DNA from: Faecalicatena_A orotica
Lineage (GTDB): Bacteria > Bacillota > Clostridia > Lachnospirales > Lachnospiraceae
Length of the DNA: 64,000 nucleotides
Assembly (NCBI RefSeq): GCF_040545875.1
Contig: NZ_JBEPMR010000003.1
Direction: 5' to 3' (one strand)
Below the pieces are notes generated by a model. That model was not told the DNA's origin and did no database searches. It saw only the letters and a list, made by a program, of their open reading frames with translations. Below, one piece after another: positions 16,016 through 25,753 of this stretch. Both the position numbers and the translations under genes were made by a program. Every line of letters begins with the position of its first letter. Position 1 is the stretch's first letter.

Positions 16016-17968
16016 TCACACACGAATCCAGACCTGCATTTCACCGGGGGTTCTGTTTCCCCACACAAAGTACGGCACGGCAATGATATCTGTTTCTTTC
16101 TCTCGTAATACATACGGGCGGTACAACTCCCCTTCCCAGTTCTCCTCCAGTGTCCTGTAACCTTTAGCCATAACCACGGGTATGCCGCCGGGAAGTCCGA
16201 TACCTCTGACCGTCTTAAGCCTGCTTTTCGCATCCAGTCTTATGGCTGAAAGGTTTTCCCCGTTGTCTTCCTGTTCCAGACAATATACAACCGGTCCTTT
16301 TTGAATCGCAGCTTTCCCCGCATCCGCCCTGACTTTCGGATTTGCCTGTATCAATTTTGCCGGCATAGAAAGAAACAGCCGGATTTCCCCTCCTTTTGCA
16401 ACTGCTTTTTCAAGATACGCATATCCCTTTTCCATCCTGTATGCGACTGTTTTCCCATCCGACTGTATCTCGAAGCTCTCACACCAGCCCGGTATACGCA
16501 GGGCAATCTGGCAGGCACAGTCTGGTACTGAATGAACTGTTATTTTGATTTCTTCTTCCCACGGGTAATTGCCCTCCTGACGTATCTTATATTCTCCGGA
16601 ATCTGTTTTTACACCGGCTTCCCCTGCTATATAGAGATGTACAAACAGGGTATCTCTGCCATAAGAATAGATATATTGTCCGAGTGATGTCAGGAGTCTG
16701 GCAATATTGGGCGGGCAGCACGCACATCCGAACCATGTCTGGCGGACAGGCTTTACGTGCCTGCGGTCCGGATTCTTTTCATTCGCTTCCGGCCAGACTT
16801 CCAGAGGGTTTACATAAAAAAAGTGTTTCCCGTCACGTGACATGGAACCTAAAATTACGTTATACAATATTCTTTCGATGACATCCCCATAGTTTCCGTC
16901 CATATCTGTCTTCTGCATCCGATGTGCAAAAAATATCAATCCGACAGATGCGCAAGTCTCTGCGTATGCAGTCTCATTCGGGAGGTCATAGTCAAAAGTA
17001 AATGCTTCCCCGGTATGGGTAGAACCTGCCGCCCCTGTAATATACATCTGACGGTTCACGACATTTTCCCAGAGATGCCTGCAGGAAAGGAACATCTCTT
17101 TATCTTCCGTTATTCTCGCAACATCTGCCATCGCAGCATACATATACATTGCCCTCACAGCATGGCCCACGGCATGTTTCTGGCTGAACACAGGCATATG
17201 GGACTGGTTGTAGGAAAGGTCCGGAGGATCTGAGGGCAGCCCCGTTTTAAAGGTGCTTTTATTTCTCGTCCCCTCCCATTCCTGTACAAAATAATTGGGT
17301 TCCTTCCCCCGCTCTTCCAGAAAGTAACGGCTAAGACTGATATATTTCTCATTTCCTGTCACTTCATACAGCTTAACCAGTGCCAGTTCTATTTCCTGAT
17401 GTCCCGGATAACCTTTTGGCATACTGGGTGCTGGTCCGAACTTTTCTGCGATATTGTCCGCACACCGGCACATCACATCAAGCAGTTTTCTTTTTCCCGT
17501 TGCTTTATAGTAGGCGGCTGCTGCCTCTATCATATGTCCGGCACAATACATTTCATGGCACTCATAAAGGTTCGTCCATTCCTGTTCCTTCCGGCCGATC
17601 GAAAAATACGTATCTAGATAACCGTCTTCCTGCTGTGCCTGTGCTATGACATCTATAATTTCATCTATCACATTCTCCAGCTCCGGTTCTGCTTCACCTT
17701 CCAGACTGTATGCCGCGGCTTCCAGCCACTTTGCCAGATCACTGTCCTGAAAGACTTCCCCATAAAACTCGCCTTCCTCCAGCCCTGCCGCGATTCTAAA
17801 ATTCTGTATGGCATGGCTTAACTCTACCCCCGGCATCCTGTCATTTAATATTTCCCATTGATATGGGAGCATTGTATCCTTCACCAGCTCTATATAATGT
17901 GACCAGAAATCATCCCTGATCCCCACATCACGGATTTCCGGCGCCCTGTAGACTTCCGTTATTCCCAT
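16016..17968 (-). CDS. Glycoside hydrolase family 127 (beta-L-arabinofuranosidase-like)
   Basis: A 650-residue GH127 (DUF1680) protein, close to the length of HypBA1-type enzymes that release beta-L-arabinofuranose. The catalytic/zinc Cys pair is visible in WFGCACCPPNIARLL, and the helical-barrel blocks YECHEMYCAGHMIEAA, KGYPGHQEIELALVKLYEVTG and YAETCASVGLIFFAHRM are typical. It has no signal peptide, so it is intracellular. It ends 12 bp before the preferred GH43 start and lies 69 bp after GH95, with a hairpin between. With GH43 it points to arabinose-containing plant or host-type glycans. Confidence 0.88.
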   Translation of the reverse strand: MGITEVYRAPEIRDVGIRDDFWSHYIELVKDTMLPYQWEILNDRMPGVELSHAIQNFRIAAGLEEGEFYGEVFQDSDLAKWLEAAAYSLEGEAEPELENVIDEIIDVIAQAQQEDGYLDTYFSIGRKEQEWTNLYECHEMYCAGHMIEAAAAYYKATGKRKLLDVMCRCADNIAEKFGPAPSMPKGYPGHQEIELALVKLYEVTGNEKYISLSRYFLEERGKEPNYFVQEWEGTRNKSTFKTGLPSDPPDLSYNQSHMPVFSQKHAVGHAVRAMYMYAAMADVARITEDKEMFLSCRHLWENVVNRQMYITGAAGSTHTGEAFTFDYDLPNETAYAETCASVGLIFFAHRMQKTDMDGNYGDVIERILYNVILGSMSRDGKHFFYVNPLEVWPEANEKNPDRRHVKPVRQTWFGCACCPPNIARLLTSLGQYIYSYGRDTLFVHLYIAGEAGVKTDSGEYKIRQEGNYPWEEEIKITVHSVPDCACQIALRIPGWCESFEIQSDGKTVAYRMEKGYAYLEKAVAKGGEIRLFLSMPAKLIQANPKVRADAGKAAIQKGPVVYCLEQEDNGENLSAIRLDAKSRLKTVRGIGLPGGIPVVMAKGYRTLEENWEGELYRPYVLREKETDIIAVPYFVWGNRTPGEMQVWIRV

Positions 17969-17994
17969 ATTTCTTCTCCTCTTTATAAAATTTT

Positions 17995-18020
17995 ATCCCG
18001 GAGCCGTCAGGTTCCGGGAT
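17995..18020 (-). terminator. Intercistronic hairpin between GH95 and GH127
   Basis: ATCCCGGA / TCCGGGAT stem, 10-base loop, followed on the minus strand by an AT-rich stretch without a clean T-run. It probably tunes or stabilises mRNA segments and is not a full terminator. Confidence 0.45.
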
Positions 18021-18037
18021 ATTATATTCCAATACAG

Positions 18038-20497
18038 CTAAATCATCCTGAAATCCAGTTTCACTGCCGCATCCTTCTTAAGTTCTAATTCAAATTTACT
18101 GCCGCATTCCCCGTACACGTTACCATCTATCCTTAATTCTTTATATCCCAGAGGGAAGGAAAACTCTATCGTCTGATTTTTCATGGATGAGATTGTAGCA
18201 GACGCCTGTCCGCTCTCCAAATCCCACCCCATTTCCTCAATCTTGGCAAATGTATACAGCCAGACCCCGTGCAGGCTTCCCTTACTCAAATCTTTCGGCA
18301 CTGCCGACAGCAGTTTAATAAATCCCTTGTCTGAATACACCAGCATTTCCAGAATCATGGCCGGCATTGCGCCCAGCAGGTCCGGGCAGAATACCCGGTA
18401 CGGGTAATGCACAGTATTCAGTGTCCGGGTTACATACCCATGCTCCATCAAAGTCCTGAAATTATGCATTGCATCCGGGAGATCCCCCAGTCTTACGGCT
18501 GTAAAATATCTGTGGATAACTCCATGTGCAGAATCATCCTGATGGCCGCGCTTCCTGTTTGAAAGTATAAATGGTTTGACGAGCTTTGGTGTTTTTTCCG
18601 GTGAAATTGCCCGTCCCGGCCAGATATCATAATGATGGGATACATGTCTGTGGTCATAATTCTCCCCAGAATATTTAAAGGACCACTCCTTAACCGCCCC
18701 GTCTTCATCCATCAGATAATCCGGCAGTTTGCCTCGAAGTTCCTTCCACTTCGGAAGACCCGGTTCATCCAGCCCCAGAATCTCACACGCCTCCAGCAGG
18801 TTGTCCAAAACCTCTCTGCAGACCATCACATCCATCAGAGAATTCACATTCATCGCATAAACATTTTTCGGGAATGGAACATGATAGTCATTCATGGACG
18901 GATCTTCCGGTGAATAACTTGGATAAAACAGTACCTTTCCATTCTCATCTACATCGGAAAGATAATCCTCGTAAAACAATGCAATTTCCTTCAGGCCCGG
19001 CACGACACGTTCCCGTAAGAACTTCTCATCCCCGCTGACCAGATAATGCCCCCAGAACTCATTGTATATCCATCCCAGACACGCAGTCCAGCAGTAGTGG
19101 GGATATACGATGGAGAACTGGTAGAATTTACCGGAATTATAATCACAGTGAATATTTCCAAGTACTCCCCTAGCCCCGTAAAATTGTTTGGCATTCAGAC
19201 GGAAATCATCAAATTTTTCTTCGTAGAACCTGAAATAAATATCCATCATTTCCGGCAGCCCGGTCATATTGCCGGAGCATACCTGCAGGTTCGTGTTAAT
19301 ATTATGCTGGAACAAAGACGGCGGGTCATCCCCGGTATCCGTAATCAGGAAAAACCGCCCCATATCATACAGCTTTTCCAACATCATGGCACTCAGTTCC
19401 CCGCCTCCATGCTGTTCATTCAGCAATTCCTCCGCGGACAGCGCCCAGTCCCCGCCAAGCCTGACTTCGGAGCGTTCCATCAGCGGGGCAAGGTATATCC
19501 GGTTGGCAGAGAGCATATCCTCATATGAATCCTGAATCTGCCTTACCTCTTCAAGAACCCCTGCTGCCAGCGAATGGCGGTATGCTTCTTCATACTTGAC
19601 AGTGCGGGACAGAATCGTAACCTGATGTGCATTTTTAACCTGTATGTAACCGCCCTCCCGGTAAGATGTCTCACCATCAGTACGGACGACAGAACAGCAG
19701 CAGTACCCGCGTTCCCCGAACTGTGGGTCATATGCCAGAGATACCGTGCAGCTGTCAGGTGACGTCGTAATCTCCACATCACTTCCTTCAATTTCATACA
19801 TGTCGTTATAAGTAACAAGCACGAACTGATCAAAGTGGTCCGGATTGTCATAACCGCCCGGAGCGACAAAACGCATGTCCACGTCAAGCGCTTCTCCGTT
19901 TAAGCGTTTCATTTCCTGTACTGTCACTTCTTTTTCGAATGAAACAAAGGACCTCCTGAGAATTCCCCCGTTATCATCCTCGCAGCGTACAACTGCCTCC
20001 CCCGACATCATATCCAGATACCGCAGATAGTCATGGCAGTTCCTGCCCTCTTTTATATCCGTCAGCAATTCAATCACGGAATGTAGCCGGGGATGTAGCC
20101 GGGGAAATTCAACGCCGAACGGACGGCTGTCAATCCATTTATCATACCCCGCGTCTTTTGTCGCCTTATCCATTACTTTCGCTGCATCTTCAAACCGTCC
20201 CTGCTTTAAAAGCTTCCTTGCCTCCGGAATCGCATAGGCCACATCCGGAGGATCAGGAGTGTCCTTCCAACGCATATCCATAATCCGTTCGCGCCGGTAA
20301 ATCACGCGTTCATGATAAGGATTCCCCACAATGTCAATCCGCTGCCTGCCGTTTGCAGTCACAAGGACATCTTCATCCGCTTTTGCGGGATACAGGCTGC
20401 TCACACTTTTATAAGGAAGAAGTGTGCGTCTTTTCCCAATTCCCATAGGTGGATATTCTAATCCGAATTCCACTGCTTTCATACCATAATTACTCAT
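18038..20497 (-). CDS. Glycoside hydrolase family 95-like (alpha-L-fucosidase/galactosidase type)
   Basis: An 819-residue protein with an N-terminal beta-sandwich and an (alpha/alpha)6 barrel. The GH95 landmarks are NINTNLQV (equivalent of the NxN catalytic segment), a GWIYNEFWGHYLVSGDEKFLRE-type helix pair, HRHVSHHYDIWPG and the C-terminal EMLVYSDKGFIKLL. The canonical N-terminal LPIGNGRLGA block is not seen, so it may be a divergent subgroup with altered specificity (fucose or L-galactose versus another sugar). No signal peptide is present. It is first gene of the hydrolase operon, behind its own promoter at 20532-20560. Confidence 0.75.
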   Translation of the reverse strand: MSNYGMKAVEFGLEYPPMGIGKRRTLLPYKSVSSLYPAKADEDVLVTANGRQRIDIVGNPYHERVIYRRERIMDMRWKDTPDPPDVAYAIPEARKLLKQGRFEDAAKVMDKATKDAGYDKWIDSRPFGVEFPRLHPRLHSVIELLTDIKEGRNCHDYLRYLDMMSGEAVVRCEDDNGGILRRSFVSFEKEVTVQEMKRLNGEALDVDMRFVAPGGYDNPDHFDQFVLVTYNDMYEIEGSDVEITTSPDSCTVSLAYDPQFGERGYCCCSVVRTDGETSYREGGYIQVKNAHQVTILSRTVKYEEAYRHSLAAGVLEEVRQIQDSYEDMLSANRIYLAPLMERSEVRLGGDWALSAEELLNEQHGGGELSAMMLEKLYDMGRFFLITDTGDDPPSLFQHNINTNLQVCSGNMTGLPEMMDIYFRFYEEKFDDFRLNAKQFYGARGVLGNIHCDYNSGKFYQFSIVYPHYCWTACLGWIYNEFWGHYLVSGDEKFLRERVVPGLKEIALFYEDYLSDVDENGKVLFYPSYSPEDPSMNDYHVPFPKNVYAMNVNSLMDVMVCREVLDNLLEACEILGLDEPGLPKWKELRGKLPDYLMDEDGAVKEWSFKYSGENYDHRHVSHHYDIWPGRAISPEKTPKLVKPFILSNRKRGHQDDSAHGVIHRYFTAVRLGDLPDAMHNFRTLMEHGYVTRTLNTVHYPYRVFCPDLLGAMPAMILEMLVYSDKGFIKLLSAVPKDLSKGSLHGVWLYTFAKIEEMGWDLESGQASATISSMKNQTIEFSFPLGYKELRIDGNVYGECGSKFELELKKDAAVKLDFRMI

Positions 20498-20531
20498 AGA
20501 AGCCTCCTTTTCGTTCCTGTTTCTTGAACAA

Positions 20532-20560
20532 ATTATACGTCTGAAATGTTTTATGGTAAA
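20532..20560 (-). promoter_or_regulatory. Promoter of the GH95-GH127-GH43 operon
   Basis: Minus-strand TTTACC, 17 bases, TATAAT; the GH95 start is 35 bases downstream. It lies immediately after the YesN-like regulator, which presumably binds upstream of the -35. Confidence 0.65.
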
Positions 20561-20606
20561 TGGAATATACTAGACTCGAAGGAGGGAATATTTTGAACGT
20601 ATGGGG

Positions 20607-22112
20607 CTAATTTTCGTCCTTCTTTACCTGTGTTTTATAAACGAGCGGACTGACGCCAAACTGTTGTTTAAATACCTTGCTGAAATAATACTGGTCACTG
20701 AACCCCAGCATCTCTGCTATATCTTTTACCCTCATATTCTGGTATTCATCCAGCATTTTTCTGGCTTCTTCGATTTTGATCCTGTTATAATAACTGATTG
20801 GGGTATCGTTGTAATATACTTTGAAAATTCTGCAGATATAGGAAGGGGAAATTTCAAAGTAATCTGCGATTTCCTGAAGCGACAGGTTCTTGTAGAGATT
20901 CGTCTGCATGTATTCTGTCAGTTTACAGGCAATCTCAATGGAAACCCCGTTCCTCTCCTCTTTACCCGCCGACAAGAAATCTGCGTATCCCTGCAGACAC
21001 TCCTCTAATTCCTCATACTTTCTACAGTCGTTCAGCATTTTATCTGCAAGTGTTCCCGGTTCTTCCGCCAGTCCCAGACTTCCACCCGCTGCAATGAATA
21101 TTTCATCCAGAAGCGTCTGGAGGAATTTTCGCAGTATCACGACCGTATACTGCTTTTCCTCCCAATAAAGGATACTTTTATGGATTTCTTTCCGGTAATC
21201 ATGAACTGCCCTGTTTTTGAGAATCCGCTCCATTTTTTTCCGGAATACCTCAATTTCCTCTTTCTGCCTGATATACGCCCCTCTTTCTTCTGGATTACCG
21301 TCGTCTTTATATACCCTGCTTGCATCCAGCATAACCAGCCTTCCAAGATGGTTGGAAAGCCGAGTGTACTGGGTATTGAGGCTGCCGATGTCCTTCAGCT
21401 TTACGGAACAGATAATGTTGACGCGTGTATACTTCTTTCTCAGTTCTGCCAGTAGCAGACCCGCCTGCTTTGTGATTTGCTCTGCCGAGATTTGTTCCAG
21501 ATCAAATATCACTATTTTCTCACTGTTTAATTTTGTGTTCACAATCCTGAAAGCTGAAACTGCACAGTTCTGTTCCATAATTCCGCTGACAATTTCCTTT
21601 GATAACGGTGCCGAATACTGTTGGAAAAAGCCTACCCGTATCAGTGCAGCCACATACTGTTCTGGGATCTGTCTGTCATTGACTAAAATTCCTTCCTGAA
21701 TGATTTTCTGCAAAACCTCCTCTTCCTTCTGCACTTTATGACGGTCTGCCTCCTTCGTCAGTTTTTTCAGAATATCCCTGAACTCCACTGCATCCACTGG
21801 TTTCATAACGTAATCATCAACCTGCAGCATAAGGGCTTCATGGGTAAATGTAAAATCTGCATATCCGCTGATGATGACGCACTTCACCCCTGCATACATC
21901 GCCTTCGCCTTTTGTATGAGTGTCAGTCCGTCTATGACCGGCATTTTAATGTCTGTTATAATGATATCCGGTTCATAATCTTTCAATATTTCTAATGCGG
22001 TTTCCCCGTCATATGCAGTTTTGATAAAAGAGTCATAACCGGCTTCCTTTATCAGGCGGGCAATGTCCCTTAAGATCACTTTGCTGTCCTCTGCCACCAG
22101 AAATTTATACAT
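20607..22112 (-). CDS. YesN-type response regulator (REC + AraC DNA-binding domain)
   Basis: A 501-residue regulator. The N-terminal receiver domain has phospho-acceptor Asp54 (IIITDIKMP) and acidic pocket ED at 8-9. A variable middle region follows, and the C-terminal AraC domain (last 100 residues) has both helix-turn-helix motifs (LQEIADYFEISPSYICRIF; VKDIAEMLGFSDQYYFSKVF). It partners the YesM-type kinase encoded immediately upstream. The start at 22112 is preferred because GGGAGG lies seven bases before it. It should activate the hydrolase promoter at 20532-20560 and perhaps the transporter genes. Confidence 0.9.
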   Translation of the reverse strand: MYKFLVAEDSKVILRDIARLIKEAGYDSFIKTAYDGETALEILKDYEPDIIITDIKMPVIDGLTLIQKAKAMYAGVKCVIISGYADFTFTHEALMLQVDDYVMKPVDAVEFRDILKKLTKEADRHKVQKEEEVLQKIIQEGILVNDRQIPEQYVAALIRVGFFQQYSAPLSKEIVSGIMEQNCAVSAFRIVNTKLNSEKIVIFDLEQISAEQITKQAGLLLAELRKKYTRVNIICSVKLKDIGSLNTQYTRLSNHLGRLVMLDASRVYKDDGNPEERGAYIRQKEEIEVFRKKMERILKNRAVHDYRKEIHKSILYWEEKQYTVVILRKFLQTLLDEIFIAAGGSLGLAEEPGTLADKMLNDCRKYEELEECLQGYADFLSAGKEERNGVSIEIACKLTEYMQTNLYKNLSLQEIADYFEISPSYICRIFKVYYNDTPISYYNRIKIEEARKMLDEYQNMRVKDIAEMLGFSDQYYFSKVFKQQFGVSPLVYKTQVKKDEN

Positions 22113-22144
22113 TCCCATTCCTCCCATCCGCTATCTTCCCGTTA

Positions 22145-23933
22145 CTATTCAGGTTTTTCCACATCGCCCGTATCACACCTGCCGCTCAGGCGGACGGTGG
22201 AGCCCTCTTCCGGCGCATGATTGAATATATGAAATTCAAACTCCCCCTCAAAAAACAGTTTCAGGCGCAATACCGTATTTAATATTCCCATCCCTCCCAG
22301 TCCCGGTTCGTCATCACTTTTTGTTTCCACATCCAGTGCCAGACTTTCATCCTGAAACCGGTCCTCTATTTCTTTTATCTTTTCTTCTGAAAATCCTTTT
22401 CCGTTATCTTCGATTTCGACAGACCAGCTTCCCTCCGATATCCTGGCTGTAACCGAAATCTGATAAGGTGGCTTCCGGCCTTCAAATGCATGCTGTATCG
22501 CATTCTCTACAAAGGGCAGGATGCTCAGACGCGGGATTTTTATTATTTCTGCTTCCTTCTGTATATTTATATGGTAATTTAGGAAATCTTCATAATACTG
22601 CTTCTGCAGTGAAAGATAATTTGTAATACATTTTATTTCTTCTCTCAGCTCCACTTTGTGCGCATTGGAATTTACCGTATACCTCAGCATATCTGAGAGC
22701 TGTTTACACATGATGCGGGCATCGTCAGTACGTTCCTCCCCCGCAGCGATGCTGATAGAATATAGTACATTATGGATGAAATGCGGTGAAATCTGCGCCT
22801 GGAGTGCGGAAAGTTTTGCCCTCGTTTCTGCCTTATTTGACTCAATTTCCCTCTGTGCGCTCATTTTCAGATCATCCAGTATCTTCTGAAAAGCATCTTT
22901 AAGTTCAACAATTTCATTATTATATACATTCTCAATCGAAAGCCCCATGTTATCATAAGTAACAGCCAAAACACTATTGCGGAGATCCGAAAGAGGTTTT
23001 ACCAGCATCCTTGAGGAAATCACAACCATTAATATTGCCGCCAGTGTTACACAAACAAAGAAGATCACGGTTGTATGCTGCAGAAGCCGCATAGAGGAAT
23101 AAATGGTATCTTTCGGATATTGTATGTATGTCTTAATGCCGGAATAGTCCGAGGCGGCATAGAAATACATATGATCCCCCACACTGAACATACTATTTTT
23201 CTCATCCGCCGGACTACTGCTTAATACCTGCTGTACATTTTCAGTAACCGGGCTTGACGGATATACAATATCTCCCCTGTCGTTCATAAGCATGACATTT
23301 CCGATACGATTGATGTTACAGATTTCGTCCAGCTTTTTGTAATCCGACTGAACTTCTATGTAACCATACTGGTTCGCACCCACATCAAAGATAGCCCTCA
23401 TAAAGGATATCGACGGCTCTCTGTTTTCCTCCACAGTTCTTCCATTGTCCGCATAGATAACCAGTTCTTTGTTTTCCAGCTTCTTTGCATTACCGTCTGT
23501 CTGAATCGCTGCCTCAAAATTACTTTGATTCTGGTTATATACATAAGAAAAAGAGCCATCCTGACTATACAGATATACATTTACATGCGGAAATGAGGGG
23601 CAGGGTAATCGCATTAGATACAATCGAAGCGATTTCCCTGCCCCTCTTCAGTTCCTCATAATCTGTCAGCACTTGCGGATTGCTTTTTACATCCCTCATT
23701 ATTTTCAGCAGTCCCGGGTCTGAGATTAATTTTTTTGTAATGTCATCCAGTTTTTCAATATAGGTGTCTGCATTTTCAGACACCTTCAGGCAGAGCTGCA
23801 TATCATTATAGGTTGTCTCTTCTTCAATCTGTCTGAATATATGCATACGGATAAACAGACTGAATGATGCAGCTGCAAATATAATGATAATTGAAAATAC
23901 GGCATAAAGTTTGGTCCTGAATTTAAAGTTCAT
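22145..23933 (-). pseudogene. YesM-type sensor histidine kinase, frameshifted
   Basis: Two overlapping frames together encode one kinase. The 5' frame (23565-23933) gives a membrane helix and the start of the extracellular sensor domain. The 3' frame (22145-23623) gives the rest of the sensor, a second membrane helix, HAMP-like segment, His-kinase block (QAQISPHFIHNVLYSIS) and ATPase block (IEDNGKGF, GLGGMGILNTV). The frames join if one C is removed from the CCCC run at plus coordinates 23597-23600. Everything else is intact, so this may be a recent mutation, a sequencing error or a slippage site. It lies between the permease and YesN genes. Confidence 0.85.
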
Positions 23934-23952
23934 ACTGCTTTCCTCCTGTTCC

Positions 23953-24786
23953 TTATCCCTTCACGGCCCCTTCTGTCAGTCCGCTTATGAATTGTTTCTG
24001 CATAAACAAAAACATCAGGATGACGGGAAGTGCTGCCAGCGTCAGGTCTGCAAACACAAGATTCCAGTTGCTGCCGCCGTACATTCCAAAAAACTGGTAA
24101 ACAGAAAGCGGCAGTGTCCTCTTTGACGGGTCATTCAGGAAGTAGAGAGGTATATTAATTTCATTCCATATTCCTGTAAATAAAAGAATCAGTACGGTAA
24201 TGTTGCAGGATTTCAAAAGCGGGAGAATAATATGGAAATAAGTCTGTAATGTAGAAGCCCCCTCTATAAATGCAGACTCGTCTAAAATCCGCGGAATCCC
24301 TTTTATAAAGCCGGTATACAGAAAGCAGCTGAACGGTATATTAATTGCCGTATATAAAATAATGACATTCAGATAGCCGCCGTAAATATCCAGTACGGTA
24401 AACAGTCGTATTGTAGGCATGATCTGCATCGGTATGATGGTTCCTATAAAGAAAAAATAATACAGGAATCTGGAAAATCTGCTGCTTCTCCTCGCAAGTA
24501 TAAACGACGCCAGTGAACTGACCAATATGGTAATTCCGGTAGAAATAACGGTAATAAAAATACTGTTTTTAAAAGCCAGCAATAATTTTCCCTGTTCAAA
24601 TACCGCCTTGAAATTTTCAAACAGCCATTTTTGAGGCAATGCCAGATCAAATGCCGTCACTTCGGCCGAATTCTTGAATGCTCCCAGCAGCATGATCAAA
24701 AGGGGGATAAGAATCAGCAGCGATACAAGAATCATCACCACCTGTAACACAACCCTCATAAGACGTTCCTTATGTCTTGTACTCAC
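23953..24786 (-). CDS. Sugar ABC transporter permease, MalG/CUT1 type
   Basis: A 277-residue inner-membrane permease with six predicted helices. The CUT1 EAA motif is EGASTLQTYFHIILPLLKS (about residues 175-195). The start is a GTG at 24786 that overlaps the last base of the upstream permease's TAG stop, with GGAGGTGG upstream, so the pair is translationally coupled. It forms the membrane channel with the next gene. The ATPase is not encoded here; CUT1 systems often share a MsmK/MsiK-like ATPase encoded elsewhere. Confidence 0.92.
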   Translation of the reverse strand: MSTRHKERLMRVVLQVVMILVSLLILIPLLIMLLGAFKNSAEVTAFDLALPQKWLFENFKAVFEQGKLLLAFKNSIFITVISTGITILVSSLASFILARRSSRFSRFLYYFFFIGTIIPMQIMPTIRLFTVLDIYGGYLNVIILYTAINIPFSCFLYTGFIKGIPRILDESAFIEGASTLQTYFHIILPLLKSCNITVLILLFTGIWNEINIPLYFLNDPSKRTLPLSVYQFFGMYGGSNWNLVFADLTLAALPVILMFLFMQKQFISGLTEGAVKG

Positions 24787-25658
24787 TATTCTTCCACCTC
24801 CCTTTTCCTCATATTATACAGTACCGGGATGCAAATAATTGATACAAATATTGCCAGTGTCACATTCAGGGCCGTCCCTAGTCCCCACTGCCCTCTTCCG
24901 AATTTTGAGAATACCTCCAGCGCGATTACCTGGGATGCATTCCCCGGTCCCCCGTTCGTAAGTGCATATGGTTCACTGAATACTTTCAGCCCGCCAATCA
25001 GGCTCAGAAGCATGTTAATGTTAAATGCCGGCGCCAGCATTGGGAATGTAATACTCTTAAAACGCTGCATGGCTGTAGCCCCGTCTATCTTGGCCGCCTC
25101 GTAATAGGATTCAGGTATGCCCTGCAGGCCTGCCAGATAGACGACCATATGGTATCCGCTCCATTGCCAGATAGATACCCCGGCAATGGAAATCATTACG
25201 ATCTTTGTATCTACCAGCCATCCCTGCTTCAGAAATCCCAGACCGATATTCCCCAGAAAATCATTCAGTATACCATTCGGATGAAGGATAGGGACGAATA
25301 CGAGCCCGATAATGATCGTAGAAATGACACAGGGCAGGAAGAAAATGACCCTGAAATATCCTCTGAGTTTCATCTTTGTATTCACTGCCAGAGCCAGAAG
25401 AAGTCCGTTCACGTTCTTTCCGATTACGACAATAACAGCATATAAGAAAGTATTGTATATTGCATGTTTTAATTCACTGCTTTGAAAAATAGTTTTATAA
25501 TTATCAATTCCTACAAAACTGATGGCATCTTTCCCTATGGTCCAGTCGGTCAGGGAATAATAAATACCATAAATGCTGGGAGCCACAAAGAAAATCCCGA
25601 ATAACAGCAATGCAGGCAAGGTCAGGAGATATGTATATATATGTCGGTTCCGGCGCAT
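24786..25658 (-). CDS. Sugar ABC transporter permease, MalF/UgpA type
   Basis: A 290-residue CUT1 permease with six hydrophobic segments and the EAA motif EAAKIDGATAMQRFKSITFPML (split around residues 195-215). The start at 25658 is favoured because AAGGA lies at a better distance than for the ATG at 25670. It follows the binding-protein gene after an attenuator hairpin and precedes the MalG-type partner with a 1-bp overlap. Confidence 0.92.
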   Translation of the reverse strand: MRRNRHIYTYLLTLPALLLFGIFFVAPSIYGIYYSLTDWTIGKDAISFVGIDNYKTIFQSSELKHAIYNTFLYAVIVVIGKNVNGLLLALAVNTKMKLRGYFRVIFFLPCVISTIIIGLVFVPILHPNGILNDFLGNIGLGFLKQGWLVDTKIVMISIAGVSIWQWSGYHMVVYLAGLQGIPESYYEAAKIDGATAMQRFKSITFPMLAPAFNINMLLSLIGGLKVFSEPYALTNGGPGNASQVIALEVFSKFGRGQWGLGTALNVTLAIFVSIICIPVLYNMRKREVEE

Positions 25659-25680
25659 TGCATGTACCATTCCTTTCCTG

Positions 25681-25736
25681 AAAAAGGCACCTTAAAGTAC
25701 TTATCATAAATACTTTGACCGTACTGTCCGGTGCCT
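25681..25736 (-). terminator. Attenuator hairpin between binding protein and permeases
   Basis: Minus-strand stem AGGCACC / GGTGCCT with a long inner stem, followed by TTTTT. Partial termination here would give the usual excess of binding protein over permease. Confidence 0.7.
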
Positions 25737-25753
25737 GATATTTATTAAGACAT

